Assembly (NCBI RefSeq): GCF_018455725.1
Contig: NZ_JAHCLR010000003.1
Coordinates: forward strand, 186,001-250,000
From: Mycolicibacter acidiphilus
GTDB taxonomy: Bacteria; Actinomycetota; Actinomycetes; Mycobacteriales; Mycobacteriaceae
Direction: 5' to 3'
DNA: 64,000 nt
Numbering within the stretch: the stretch's first letter is position 1; every line of letters begins with the position of its first letter. The position numbers were made by a program, and so were the translations under genes. Shown piece after piece: positions 55,365 to 64,000 of this stretch. The notes below the pieces were generated by a model that was not told the origin of the DNA, ran no database searches, and saw only the letters and a list, made by a program, of their open reading frames with translations.

Positions 55365-56542
55365 GGCCGGTTGCCCGCCCAGCCCGCCCTGGGGTCGAAG
55401 CCGCTGGACCGCTCGGCCTCCGCGTACGCCTCCAGCGCCTGCTCCGCCGCACCCTCCAGGTTCGGCGGCACCGCGACCTTGACGGTGACCAGCAGGTCGC
55501 CGTTGCCGCCGCTGCGTTTCGGCACACCCCGGCCGCGGACCCGCAGGATGCGGCCGTCGGCGGTGCCCTTGGGCACCCGAACTCCGACCTTGCCGTCCAG
55601 CGTCGGCACCGAAAGCGTTGTGCCGAGCGCCAACTCGGAGAAGCTGACCGGGATCGTGACGGTCAGGTCGTCGCCGTCGCGGCTGAACACCTTGTCCGGG
55701 CGGACCCGCACCGTCACGTACAGGTCGCCGGACGGCGCACCGCGCAGCCCGGCCTCACCCTGACCGGCCAGCCGAATCCGTTGGCCGTCTTCGACTCCCG
55801 GCGGAATCCGCACGTTGATGGTGCGGGTCCGCGCCGCCCGGCCGGTGCCCTTGCACTCCGAACACGGGTGCTCGATGAGTGATCCGCTGCCGCGGCAGTC
55901 GGTGCACGGCTCGGAGAACCCGAACGCGCCCTGGTTGCTGCTGATCACCCCGGAGCCGTTGCACGCCGCGCAGACCTTGGGGCTGGTGCCCGGACGTGCG
56001 CCGCTGCCGTGGCAGTTGGTGCACGGCGCCGCGCTGGTCAGCCGCAGCGGCATCTCGACGCCCTTGGTGGCCTCCAGGAAACTCAACTCGGAGTCGGTCT
56101 CCATGTCATTGCCCCGCCGCGGCCGGCTGGGCCGCTGCTGCGCGCCGCGACCGAACAGTCCACCGAACAGGTCGCCGATGTTGGCACCGCCGGTCTGCCC
56201 GGCCTGGCCGAACAGATCGTTGAGGTTGAACTCCGCACCGTCGGCACCGGGGCTGAAACCACCGCCCCCGCCGAAACCGCCGCCGCGCCGGCCGAAACCG
56301 CCGCCGGCGAACAGTCGCCGGGTCTCGTCGTACTCCTTGCGCTTGGCCTCATCCGACAGAACGCTGTAGGCCTCCGACACCGCCTTGAACCGCTCCGCAG
56401 CCGCCGGATTGTTCGGGTTCTTGTCCGGGTGCAGCTCCGAGGCAAGTTTGCGATAGGCGCTCTTGATCTCCTTCTCGCTGGCGCCGGAGGAGACGCCCAA
56501 CTCCTTGTAGAAGTCCTTCTCGACCCATTCACGCTGGGCCAT
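55361..56542 (-). CDS. dnaJ: DnaJ co-chaperone
   Basis: This 393-aa type I DnaJ has a J domain at 10-75 with LHPDKNPNN (HPD), a Gly/Phe-rich linker at about 78-130 ([16 protein letters not shown]), and four CxxCxGxG zinc motifs at about 165-235 ([32 protein letters not shown]). A C-terminal peptide-binding domain follows. It stimulates DnaK ATPase. It corresponds to DnaJ1 (Rv0352) from its position between grpE and hspR. Confidence 0.96.
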   Translation of the reverse strand: MAQREWVEKDFYKELGVSSGASEKEIKSAYRKLASELHPDKNPNNPAAAERFKAVSEAYSVLSDEAKRKEYDETRRLFAGGGFGRRGGGFGGGGGFSPGADGAEFNLNDLFGQAGQTGGANIGDLFGGLFGRGAQQRPSRPRRGNDMETDSELSFLEATKGVEMPLRLTSAAPCTNCHGSGARPGTSPKVCAACNGSGVISSNQGAFGFSEPCTDCRGSGSLIEHPCSECKGTGRAARTRTINVRIPPGVEDGQRIRLAGQGEAGLRGAPSGDLYVTVRVRPDKVFSRDGDDLTVTIPVSFSELALGTTLSVPTLDGKVGVRVPKGTADGRILRVRGRGVPKRSGGNGDLLVTVKVAVPPNLEGAAEQALEAYAEAERSSGFDPRAGWAGNRP

Positions 56543-56565
56543 ATCGCGTCACCCCCTCTGCGGTG

Positions 56566-57191
56566 TCAGTCGGCCGTCGGTTCTGCGGTGGCGCCGGTGG
56601 CGTCGGCATCCGGCACGGTGTCGACCACGCCGACCATCGCGTGCCGCAGCACCTGCTCGCCGAGCCGGTAACCCTGCCGCAGGACGGCACCGATCACCGA
56701 GTGGGTGCCATCGCCCTCGTGCTGCACGGCCTCGTGCAGCGACGGGTCGAACTCGTCACCCTCGCTGCCGAACGGTGCCAGGCCGAGTCCGGTGAGCACA
56801 CCGGTCAGCTTGTCCCCCAACGCCTTCAGCGGTCCGGACTCCAGGTCGCCGTGGGTGCGGGCCCGGTCCAGGTCGTCGAGGACGCCGAGCAGTTCGGTGA
56901 CCACCGCGGCCTTCGCCCGGTCGCCGGCGACCTGCGCATCGCGCAGCGCGCGCTTGCGGTAGTTGGCGAAGTCCGCCTGCACCCGCTGCAGGTCGGCGGT
57001 GAGCTCCGCGACCGGGTCGGCCTCGGGAGCCTCTTGCGATTCAACGACTTCCGGCTCGCCCGGCGCCGGCCCACTGGGGGCCGGGCCGGACGTGCCTTCA
57101 CGTGCTGCACCGGTTTCGGGATCGATCCGCCGCTTGTCGGTGACGGTGATCACCTCGGGTTCGGGTTCGGATTCCGCACCGGTTTCCGAGG

Positions 57192-57195
<4 letters not shown>
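56566..57195 (-). CDS. grpE: GrpE nucleotide exchange factor
   Basis: This 209-aa protein has a disordered acidic N-terminus to about residue 65, a long helix ([20 protein letters not shown]) and a C-terminal beta domain with [10 protein letters not shown] and [20 protein letters not shown], the GrpE signature. The GTG start at 57195 overlaps the dnaK stop. It exchanges ADP on DnaK. Confidence 0.96.
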
Positions 57196-59042
<1,847 letters not shown>

Positions 59043-59073
59043 GGTGTTTTCCTCCCTGGTAGAGATTGTGAAG

Positions 59074-59094
59074 TCTGAGCGGACTGCGCTCAAG
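59074..59094. promoter_or_regulatory. Second, degenerate HAIR element at dnaK
   Basis: TCTGAGC-N7-GCTCAAG has the HAIR spacing with weaker left-arm agreement to CTTGAGT. It lies 32 bases from the dnaK start. TTGACA on the minus strand (59117-59122) lies between the two HAIRs and may be a -35 element. Confidence 0.5.
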
Positions 59095-59128
59095 GATGCG
59101 CTTACCGCAACCCTGCTGTCAACTCCGA

Positions 59129-59149
59129 CTTGAGTGACTATCACTCAAC
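59129..59149. promoter_or_regulatory. HAIR element (HspR operator) upstream of dnaK
   Basis: CTTGAGT-N7-ACTCAAC matches the HAIR consensus CTTGAGT-N7-ACTCAAG at 13 of 14 positions. It lies 87 bases from the dnaK start and 70 bases from the putative transposon end. Confidence 0.88.
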
Positions 59150-59196
59150 TTGTCGATGTGGTCAACGGGCGGTGCCGCAGATTTGTTCCGGGCGCC

Positions 59197-59212
59197 TTCC
59201 TAACTGTAGGAA
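59197..59212. repeat. Palindrome just outside the putative transposon end
   Basis: TTCCTA-ACTG-TAGGAA is a perfect 6-bp inverted repeat with a 4-base centre, ending 6 bases before the putative transposon terminus at 59219. It may be a regulatory site of the dnaK region or part of the insertion target. Confidence 0.5.
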
Positions 59213-59217
59213 CCCGC

Positions 59218-59288
59218 GTGTCGTGTCCAAATCCCACTTACGTGTCCAAGACGTGTCCTGAGCGTGTCGTTGTCTCAATACGGTGTCC
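59218..59288 (+). repeat. Array of GTGTC motifs at the transposon end (probable TnsB sites)
   Basis: GTGTC occurs at 59218, 59223, 59242, 59253, 59264 and 59283, four of them as GTGTCC. From 59223 on, the spacings are 19, 11, 11 and 19 bases, all in the same direction. Arrays of short direct repeats at the ends are the transposase-binding sites of Tn7-like elements. The terminal sequence would be TGTCG at 59219. Confidence 0.65.
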
Positions 59289-60041
59289 ACGGAGCGCACA
59301 CTTCCGGATATGGCCCGAGGCCAGCTCAGCGCGACGCAATGTCACTACGTGTCGGCTGGCGGAGACGAGCAGTCGACGACCGTCGGCAAGGTCCAGTTGG
59401 CATCGGTGGTTCAGGGGCTGCCCGTTCGTCCGATACGGTCTTTCGCCGGGCAGCGGCACTACCCGGGCTTGTTCTGGTCCATGACCACCAAGAGCCACTT
59501 GGGTTACGAGAGCCTTCTTGAACGCGACCGTCTGCTGCTCGCCGATTTCGACTCGGACGTTGTCGGCATCGCGGCCCAGCCGCTATGGCTTGTCGGGGAG
59601 GACAACGGTGCGGCCCGCCGACATGTTCCCGACCTGCTGCTGGCCCGCCGCGACGGCAGCTTCGTGGTGGTGGACGTAAAACCTGCGGACATGCTGACGC
59701 ATCCCAAGGTCTCGGCTGTCTTCGCATGGACTTCGCGAGTCTGCGCATCGCAGCAATGGAGGTACGAGGTCTGGACTGGTGCTGACCCGATCGTGCTCGC
59801 CAACGTTCGTCAGATGGCGGCCGGCAGGCGAGGCGAATTCGTTGACGGTGCGAGCGTCGCCGCTGTTCGATCCGCCATCCGTCCCGGACTGACGTTCGGT
59901 CAATTGGAATCTGCGGCGAGACGGCCTCGTTGGGCGGTCCGCAGAGCGATGCTCTGGCTGCTTTGGCGCCATGAACTCCGGACGGACCTGACGCGGCCTC
60001 TGAGCCCGGATTCGATCGTTGAAATTGCGGTTCCATCGTGA
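59283..60041 (+). CDS. tnsA: TnsA-like transposon endonuclease
   Basis: The protein has 252 aa from GTG 59283; ATG 59310 is an alternative, and GTG 59283 lies within one of the end repeats. The restriction-enzyme-like core is visible: Glu76 in YESLLERDRLL, Asp117 in HVPDLLLARRDG and D131-V-K133 in VVVDVKPA (PD...DxK type). The C-terminal ~80 residues look like the TnsA winged-helix region. TnsA nicks the 5' ends of the transposon, allowing cut-and-paste movement with TnsB. Its stop overlaps the tnsB start (GTGA). Confidence 0.88.
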   Translation: MSTERTLPDMARGQLSATQCHYVSAGGDEQSTTVGKVQLASVVQGLPVRPIRSFAGQRHYPGLFWSMTTKSHLGYESLLERDRLLLADFDSDVVGIAAQPLWLVGEDNGAARRHVPDLLLARRDGSFVVVDVKPADMLTHPKVSAVFAWTSRVCASQQWRYEVWTGADPIVLANVRQMAAGRRGEFVDGASVAAVRSAIRPGLTFGQLESAARRPRWAVRRAMLWLLWRHELRTDLTRPLSPDSIVEIAVPS

Positions 60042-62092
60042 CCGCCTCCGTCGAATTAGTGCTCGGCAGCCAGGTGTGGTTTGACGGTGATGTTTGGACC
60101 ATCACCGAGTTCGGTCGGGGAGTCGTCACCTTGTCGTCGGGGCAATCGGTCCGCACTGCCACCATTTCGACGTTGGCGATGTCCGCCCAGCCAATAACGG
60201 AACCTTCGCCAAGCCCCCAGGACCGCGAATTGGTGCCCGTCGTCCTCGGCATGCTCGACTCGGCTGCGTTAGCCGATCTTGAACGGCGCGCCAACGCTGT
60301 CCGATCGATTCTTGACGAGCCGTGCCTCCGCAAGGGAGACCGAGGACGCGCGATCGAACGCAAAGCCGCCGAGCTATCCGTCTCCACAAAAACCATGCGT
60401 CGGTGGATAGAGGGTTACACGCAGTCGGGCGTGGCCGGTCTTGCGGATTCGAAGCTAACGCGAAAGCGTGCGCCGCAGGTTGATCCCCGGTGGGAAACAA
60501 TGCTCAAGACCGTACTGGTCAGCTTCGCAAACGCGTCGACGCCGACGCGGGGCGCCGTGATCGACGCGACACATCGAGCAGTTGTGACCGAGTACGGCGC
60601 CGACGCCGTTGTGCTGCCTTCCCGCTCCGCCGCTTACCGGCGTGTGGAGGTGCATTCCAAGGGGATGTACACGTTCGGCAGTGCCAAGGCACGTCGTTCG
60701 GCCGCCGGTCGTCCTGCAGGTCCATACGGCCGCCTACGGGCGACCCGGCCTGGTGAGTACATCGTCTTGGACACCAATGCCCTCGATGTTTTCGCGATGG
60801 AGCCGGTGACATTGCGATGGGTTCCGGTGGAACTCACGGTGGCGATGGATCTCTACACCCGCTGTGTACTTGGCTTGCGCCTGATGCCGGTGTCGACTAA
60901 GTCCCAGGACGTCGCGAACGTGCTCTACCAGTCCGTCACCCAGCAGTTCGGAATCGATGACGGCGAACAGTCCGTGTGGCCATTTCACGGCGTACCGAAG
61001 AACGTTCTGCTGGGCTCCGAGGACATCGAGGCGATCGCTGAATCGTCACCGGATCGTCGTCCCGCTCTTGTGCCAGAGATCATCGTGGTCGATCACGGCC
61101 GCCAGTACCTCTCGGCTCATGTCATCGGTGTGTGTGCACGATTCGGCATCTCGATCCAGCCGGCAATCCCGAACAAACCGACGGACAAACCGACGATCGA
61201 ACGCTTCTTTCTCACCCTGCGGCAGTCGCTGCTGCAACACCTTCCGGCGTACAAGGGCCCGGACGTCTACTCGCGAGGCAAGGACGTGGAAGGTCAGGCG
61301 TTCTACTACGTCGGAGAACTCGAACAGATCATCCGCGAGTGGGTCGGTTCGGTGTATCACCGTACGAAACACCGCGGACTGTGCGTGCCAGAGCTGGGTC
61401 CGGGCAACTTCTCCCCGGCCGAGATGTGGGAGATAGGTTTGGCTCGTTCTGGCGCATTGACCTTGCCGGCACGTCGCGACTTGGCCTACGAATTCCTCGA
61501 CGTTAAGTGGCGCACCATTCAGCACTACGGCGTCGAAATCAACGGGCAACGCTATGACGGCGAGGGCCTCAACGGCTTCCGCGGTGCCCGGTCTCCCTAC
61601 GGCGGCAAGCACGCGGGTCACTGGCCCTTCAGTATCGACACCCACGACGTGAGATTCGTCTATTTCAGGAACCCCGATACCAACGAATGGCACTGCCTGG
61701 AGTGGGAACACGCTGCTGGGCTGCACGGTCCATTCGGCCAGGACGCCGCCGACTACGCCAAGAGCATCAGTCTGCGCCAAAACCGCCACGTCGACCCCTC
61801 GCAGGCGGTACATGACCTGTTGGAGGCATGGAGTCGAGATGCAGTCCGGACCCGACGAGACCGGGTTCTTGCGAAACGGATCGCCGCAGGTCGCGTCTCC
61901 CACTCTCAGCCCACGATCGAAGAAATCAGCGATGAAGACGAACGCATGTCGGCCTCGCTACCGGCAGTCATCGATCTTGTTGCGCGACGCCAGCAGACAC
62001 GAACCCATGTAACGGACGATCTCGATGACGTGTTCGACCGCTACTACGACGAGCACCCCGACGAAGCCGCATTCGAGGTTTTCGACGAATGA
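60038..62092 (+). CDS. tnsB: TnsB-like DDE transposase
   Basis: This 684-aa protein has helix-turn-helix regions near 105-145 (AAELSVSTKTMRRWIEGY), then the RNase H-like core with Asp245 (IVLDTNALD), Asp352 (VVDHGRQYLS) and Glu388 (KPTIERFF). The last two are separated by exactly 35 residues, the DD35E pattern of the Tn7/Mu/Tn552 family. A beta-barrel and an acidic, extended C-terminal tail (HPDEAAFEVFDE), expected to touch TnsC, follow. It joins the 3' ends to target DNA. It overlaps tnsA and tnsC by 4 bases each. Confidence 0.93.
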   Translation: MTASVELVLGSQVWFDGDVWTITEFGRGVVTLSSGQSVRTATISTLAMSAQPITEPSPSPQDRELVPVVLGMLDSAALADLERRANAVRSILDEPCLRKGDRGRAIERKAAELSVSTKTMRRWIEGYTQSGVAGLADSKLTRKRAPQVDPRWETMLKTVLVSFANASTPTRGAVIDATHRAVVTEYGADAVVLPSRSAAYRRVEVHSKGMYTFGSAKARRSAAGRPAGPYGRLRATRPGEYIVLDTNALDVFAMEPVTLRWVPVELTVAMDLYTRCVLGLRLMPVSTKSQDVANVLYQSVTQQFGIDDGEQSVWPFHGVPKNVLLGSEDIEAIAESSPDRRPALVPEIIVVDHGRQYLSAHVIGVCARFGISIQPAIPNKPTDKPTIERFFLTLRQSLLQHLPAYKGPDVYSRGKDVEGQAFYYVGELEQIIREWVGSVYHRTKHRGLCVPELGPGNFSPAEMWEIGLARSGALTLPARRDLAYEFLDVKWRTIQHYGVEINGQRYDGEGLNGFRGARSPYGGKHAGHWPFSIDTHDVRFVYFRNPDTNEWHCLEWEHAAGLHGPFGQDAADYAKSISLRQNRHVDPSQAVHDLLEAWSRDAVRTRRDRVLAKRIAAGRVSHSQPTIEEISDEDERMSASLPAVIDLVARRQQTRTHVTDDLDDVFDRYYDEHPDEAAFEVFDE

Positions 62093-63159
62093 CGAACCGG
62101 TGGGCCCGCTGGCTGGCAAGGAACGGCACTGCCTCATACCAGCTGTCCCGCAAACAGGGGTGGAACGCGTTCGCCAGTTCGGGGCCTCGTGACGACTTCG
62201 AAGTCTTGAGTCGCAAACAAATGGACGCGCTCCCCGACGATCATCGGGAGGACTACAACGAGGCGCGGATGGTATGGAACGCGAATCTTCCGACGGTGAA
62301 GACGGCACAGCTCAAGGCCGCCTACGGCATCATCGACCAGGTCATGTCTTCCAATCGACGCGACAGTGACCGCCTGCGCGGTTCGGTGGTGATCGACGCC
62401 GAGCCCGGGTTGGGTAAAACAACGATCGCCACTCGTTACGCGCGAGGTTTCCACCGTGCGGTCTACCGGCGCCAGGGACCTAAAACACCTGAAGGCCACC
62501 AGCGTCTGCCGGTGGCCTTCGTTTCGCTCAGCGCCGGGATCACGCTCAAGGGGCTCAATCAACAGATCCTGCGGTTCTATGGGCATCCCGCCGTCGACCG
62601 AGCCTCCACGTCGAAACTGGGGGCCTTGGCCGTTGACTGTGTGACGTCGTGCGCGACGAGGTTGATCGTGATAGATGACTTGCACTTCATCGACTTTCGA
62701 CATCGCAACGGCGTAGAAGTGTCTAACCACCTCAAGGGGTTGGCGAACGAGATGGCGGTCACGTTCGTTTACGTCGGCGTGAAGCTGCGCGAAAAACGCT
62801 TCTTTGACGAGGGGCTCATCGGGGAGCAAGCCAGCTACGCGCAGACGAGCCGCCGTGCCACGCGGTGTCCGGTCGCGCCGTTCGCGGTCGACAGTGACGC
62901 GGGGTTCCGCGGTTGGGTCAGCGTGCTTGGCGCGTTCGAAAGTCACATCAAGCTCGCCGACGCCAAGCCAGGCATGCTGGTCGATCACGCCAAAGAGCTG
63001 TACCGGCGAACCCAAGAAAGAATCGCGTCGCTGACCAATCTTCTCGACCGCGTCAGCTACCTCGCGATCACAACCGGCGTTGAAACCATCACTGATGAAC
63101 TGATCGCGGCAACAACGATCGACAATGCGGCCCAGATCAGCAGCAGCTCAACCGTCTAA
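62089..63159 (+). CDS. tnsC: TnsC-like AAA+ target regulator
   Basis: This 356-aa protein has Walker A EPGLGKT (105-111) and Walker B LIVIDDLHF (192-200). The remainder follows the TniB/TnsC pattern of a helical AAA+ lid. TnsC polymerises on target DNA with ATP and links the TniQ/TnsD target selector to the transposase. It starts inside the tnsB stop (ATGA). Confidence 0.92.
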   Translation: MTNRWARWLARNGTASYQLSRKQGWNAFASSGPRDDFEVLSRKQMDALPDDHREDYNEARMVWNANLPTVKTAQLKAAYGIIDQVMSSNRRDSDRLRGSVVIDAEPGLGKTTIATRYARGFHRAVYRRQGPKTPEGHQRLPVAFVSLSAGITLKGLNQQILRFYGHPAVDRASTSKLGALAVDCVTSCATRLIVIDDLHFIDFRHRNGVEVSNHLKGLANEMAVTFVYVGVKLREKRFFDEGLIGEQASYAQTSRRATRCPVAPFAVDSDAGFRGWVSVLGAFESHIKLADAKPGMLVDHAKELYRRTQERIASLTNLLDRVSYLAITTGVETITDELIAATTIDNAAQISSSSTV

Positions 63160-64000
63160 GCCGTCCGGCCGGGGCCGCTTGCTTCGGTCGGTGCCGGCCG
63201 GCTATGACATCGATCGCTGGCCGGTCGCAGTCGCGATCCGCCCTGATGAGACGATTGAGTCTTGGTTGACGCGCGCCGCCAAACGGTACGGCATCACACC
63301 GCGGGAGTTGATCTCCGAAGCGGGCGCACAGGATCGCTTACAGCGCCCAGGCCAGTTGACGAGGCTGATTCGTCAGCACGCCGGCGTGCTCGCGCTCAAG
63401 CTCGGCTGTCCGGAAGCCGACACGATCGCGACTGCGGCCGAGATGGCGCCCAATGCCGCCGTCGTGGACTACCTGGCCCGCTATCGCGGGGTTACTCGGC
63501 CAATACCGGCGGGGAGCGCGTTTTGTCCTGTCTGCCTGGCGGTGCCCGACCCGCATTGGAAGCGCGAATGGTCCAGCATGTTGGCGATCGCCTGTGTCCG
63601 GCACGCGTGTTTGCTCGTGCGCACCTGTCCGCGCTGTGGTGAACAGCCCTGGTCGACGGTGTCGTGGCTGTCGCTCGACGCCGATGCTCCGCTTTACCGT
63701 TGCCCAAACCGGCCGCGTCGTCCCAGTGGCCGCATGCGGCGCGGGCGCCGCTGCAACTTCGACCTGCGAACGATCAGCCCTTACGGCATGGACGCCGAGG
63801 CGGTCGATGCGCACAGACTGGCGTTTCGACTCTGGCAGCAGTACGTCCACGATCCCGCCAGCCTGCTGCGCGTTGTCGGTATCGAGATCACCGCAACGAT
63901 CGCCTTCGACGGGCTGTGTCAACTCGTCGACGAATCCATCAGGATCGTGACCCTGTTCGAAGACACCTACGATCGCACCGCATTGGTGCGTGCGCTGCGC
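63125..64000 (+). CDS. tniQ: TniQ-family target selection protein (incomplete at window end)
   Basis: The frame is open from ATG 63125 (or GTG 63191, giving VPAGYDIDRWPV) to the window end, at least 292 codons. It has the TniQ start IRPDETIESWLTRAAKRYG and a zinc-finger set: FCPVCL, then CVRHACLLVRTCPRCGEQPW, with a further Cys pair in YRCPN and RRCNF. TniQ/TnsD proteins recognise the target, either a DNA sequence directly or an RNA-guided complex. The ATG overlaps the tnsC end by 35 bases. The remaining length would show whether it is a TnsD-like (long) or CAST-like (short) version. Confidence 0.9.
   Translation, partial: MRPRSAAAQPSKPSGRGRLLRSVPAGYDIDRWPVAVAIRPDETIESWLTRAAKRYGITPRELISEAGAQDRLQRPGQLTRLIRQHAGVLALKLGCPEADTIATAAEMAPNAAVVDYLARYRGVTRPIPAGSAFCPVCLAVPDPHWKREWSSMLAIACVRHACLLVRTCPRCGEQPWSTVSWLSLDADAPLYRCPNRPRRPSGRMRRGRRCNFDLRTISPYGMDAEAVDAHRLAFRLWQQYVHDPASLLRVVGIEITATIAFDGLCQLVDESIRIVTLFEDTYDRTALVRALR

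Larger units (their letters stand above)
59219..64000 (+). mobile_element. Tn7-like transposon, tnsA-proximal end and core genes (incomplete)
   Basis: The element begins at about 59219 with TGTCG, the type of terminus seen in Tn7/Tn5053-like transposons, preceded by CCGCG as a possible 5-bp target duplication. It carries tnsA, tnsB, tnsC and tniQ in overlapping order on the plus strand and continues past the window end. Codon use in these genes is visibly richer in A/T at third positions than in dnaK or clpB, which fits recent transfer. Cargo, the other end and any guide-RNA system are outside the window. Confidence 0.85.

Noticed and set aside
59161-59300. GTGTC repeats as a CRISPR array
   Set aside because: Units are only 5-6 bases with 11- or 19-base spacing; fits transposase sites, not CRISPR repeats.
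63262-63950. Short frames (126 and 165 codons) at the right edge
   Set aside because: They are other reading frames of tniQ, whose own frame stays open to the window end and carries the zinc-finger motifs.

Overview
The window is high-GC DNA from a mycobacterium. The evidence is a clearly recognisable phoP-phoR pair, a CYP51 gene cluster, ttfA, PGRS-type glycine-repeat proteins, an hspR-terminated dnaK operon and a vapBC pair. Comparisons with M. tuberculosis (Rv numbers) are from memory and not from a search. I cannot name the species. The fused pntA and the PGRS proteins that carry a Sec signal instead of a PE domain suggest a non-tuberculous lineage.

Layout. (1) 1-4.9 kb: the 5' part of a PGRS-like secreted protein, the proton-translocating transhydrogenase pntA-pntB, and a small secreted protein. 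(2) 4.9-31.7 kb: a block collinear with Rv0775-Rv0756: TetR/ceramidase, a Tat-type esterase with a gamma-glutamyltransferase, purD, CMD-family protein/HIBADH/SDR/ALDH, TetR-CYP123-SDR-CYP51-ferredoxin-NTF2-AdhB, HIT, PhoR-PhoP and a decapeptide-repeat protein. It is interrupted by vapBC plus a 3.9-kb PGRS gene, and by a YceI gene plus two paralogous secreted proteins where the ketosteroid-isomerase-like gene would be expected. (3) A tRNA-Thr(UGU) separates this from 32-36 kb: lipoate ligase-like protein, methyltransferase, a 40-aa Cys/His protein, sulfite oxidase family enzyme, CDF transporter. (4) 36-59 kb: a block resembling Rv0361-Rv0385 followed by Rv0353-Rv0350: fba, dedA, GH76, SpoU methyltransferase, lipoprotein, pyrE, SDR, ttfA, a PecA-like aspartic protease, clpB, toxin-antitoxin-like small genes, globin-reductase, carboxyltransferase, aldose epimerase, and the hspR-dnaJ-grpE-dnaK operon. 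(5) 59.2-64 kb: one end and the core genes (tnsA, tnsB, tnsC, tniQ) of a Tn7-like transposon inserted just upstream of the dnaK promoter. The other end lies beyond the window.

How the genes work together. HspR most likely represses its own operon and clpB through HAIR inverted repeats, seen twice at dnaK and once at clpB. A 52-aa protein is translationally coupled behind hspR. The CYP51 cluster pairs two P450s with a CxxHxxC-type ferredoxin and several dehydrogenases, controlled by a TetR protein whose likely operator (TGGACA-N2-TGTCCA) overlaps its own start codon. The most interesting object is the Tn7-like element: four overlapping genes, preceded by a symmetrically spaced array of GTGTC motifs. 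Its cargo and targeting mode lie outside the window.
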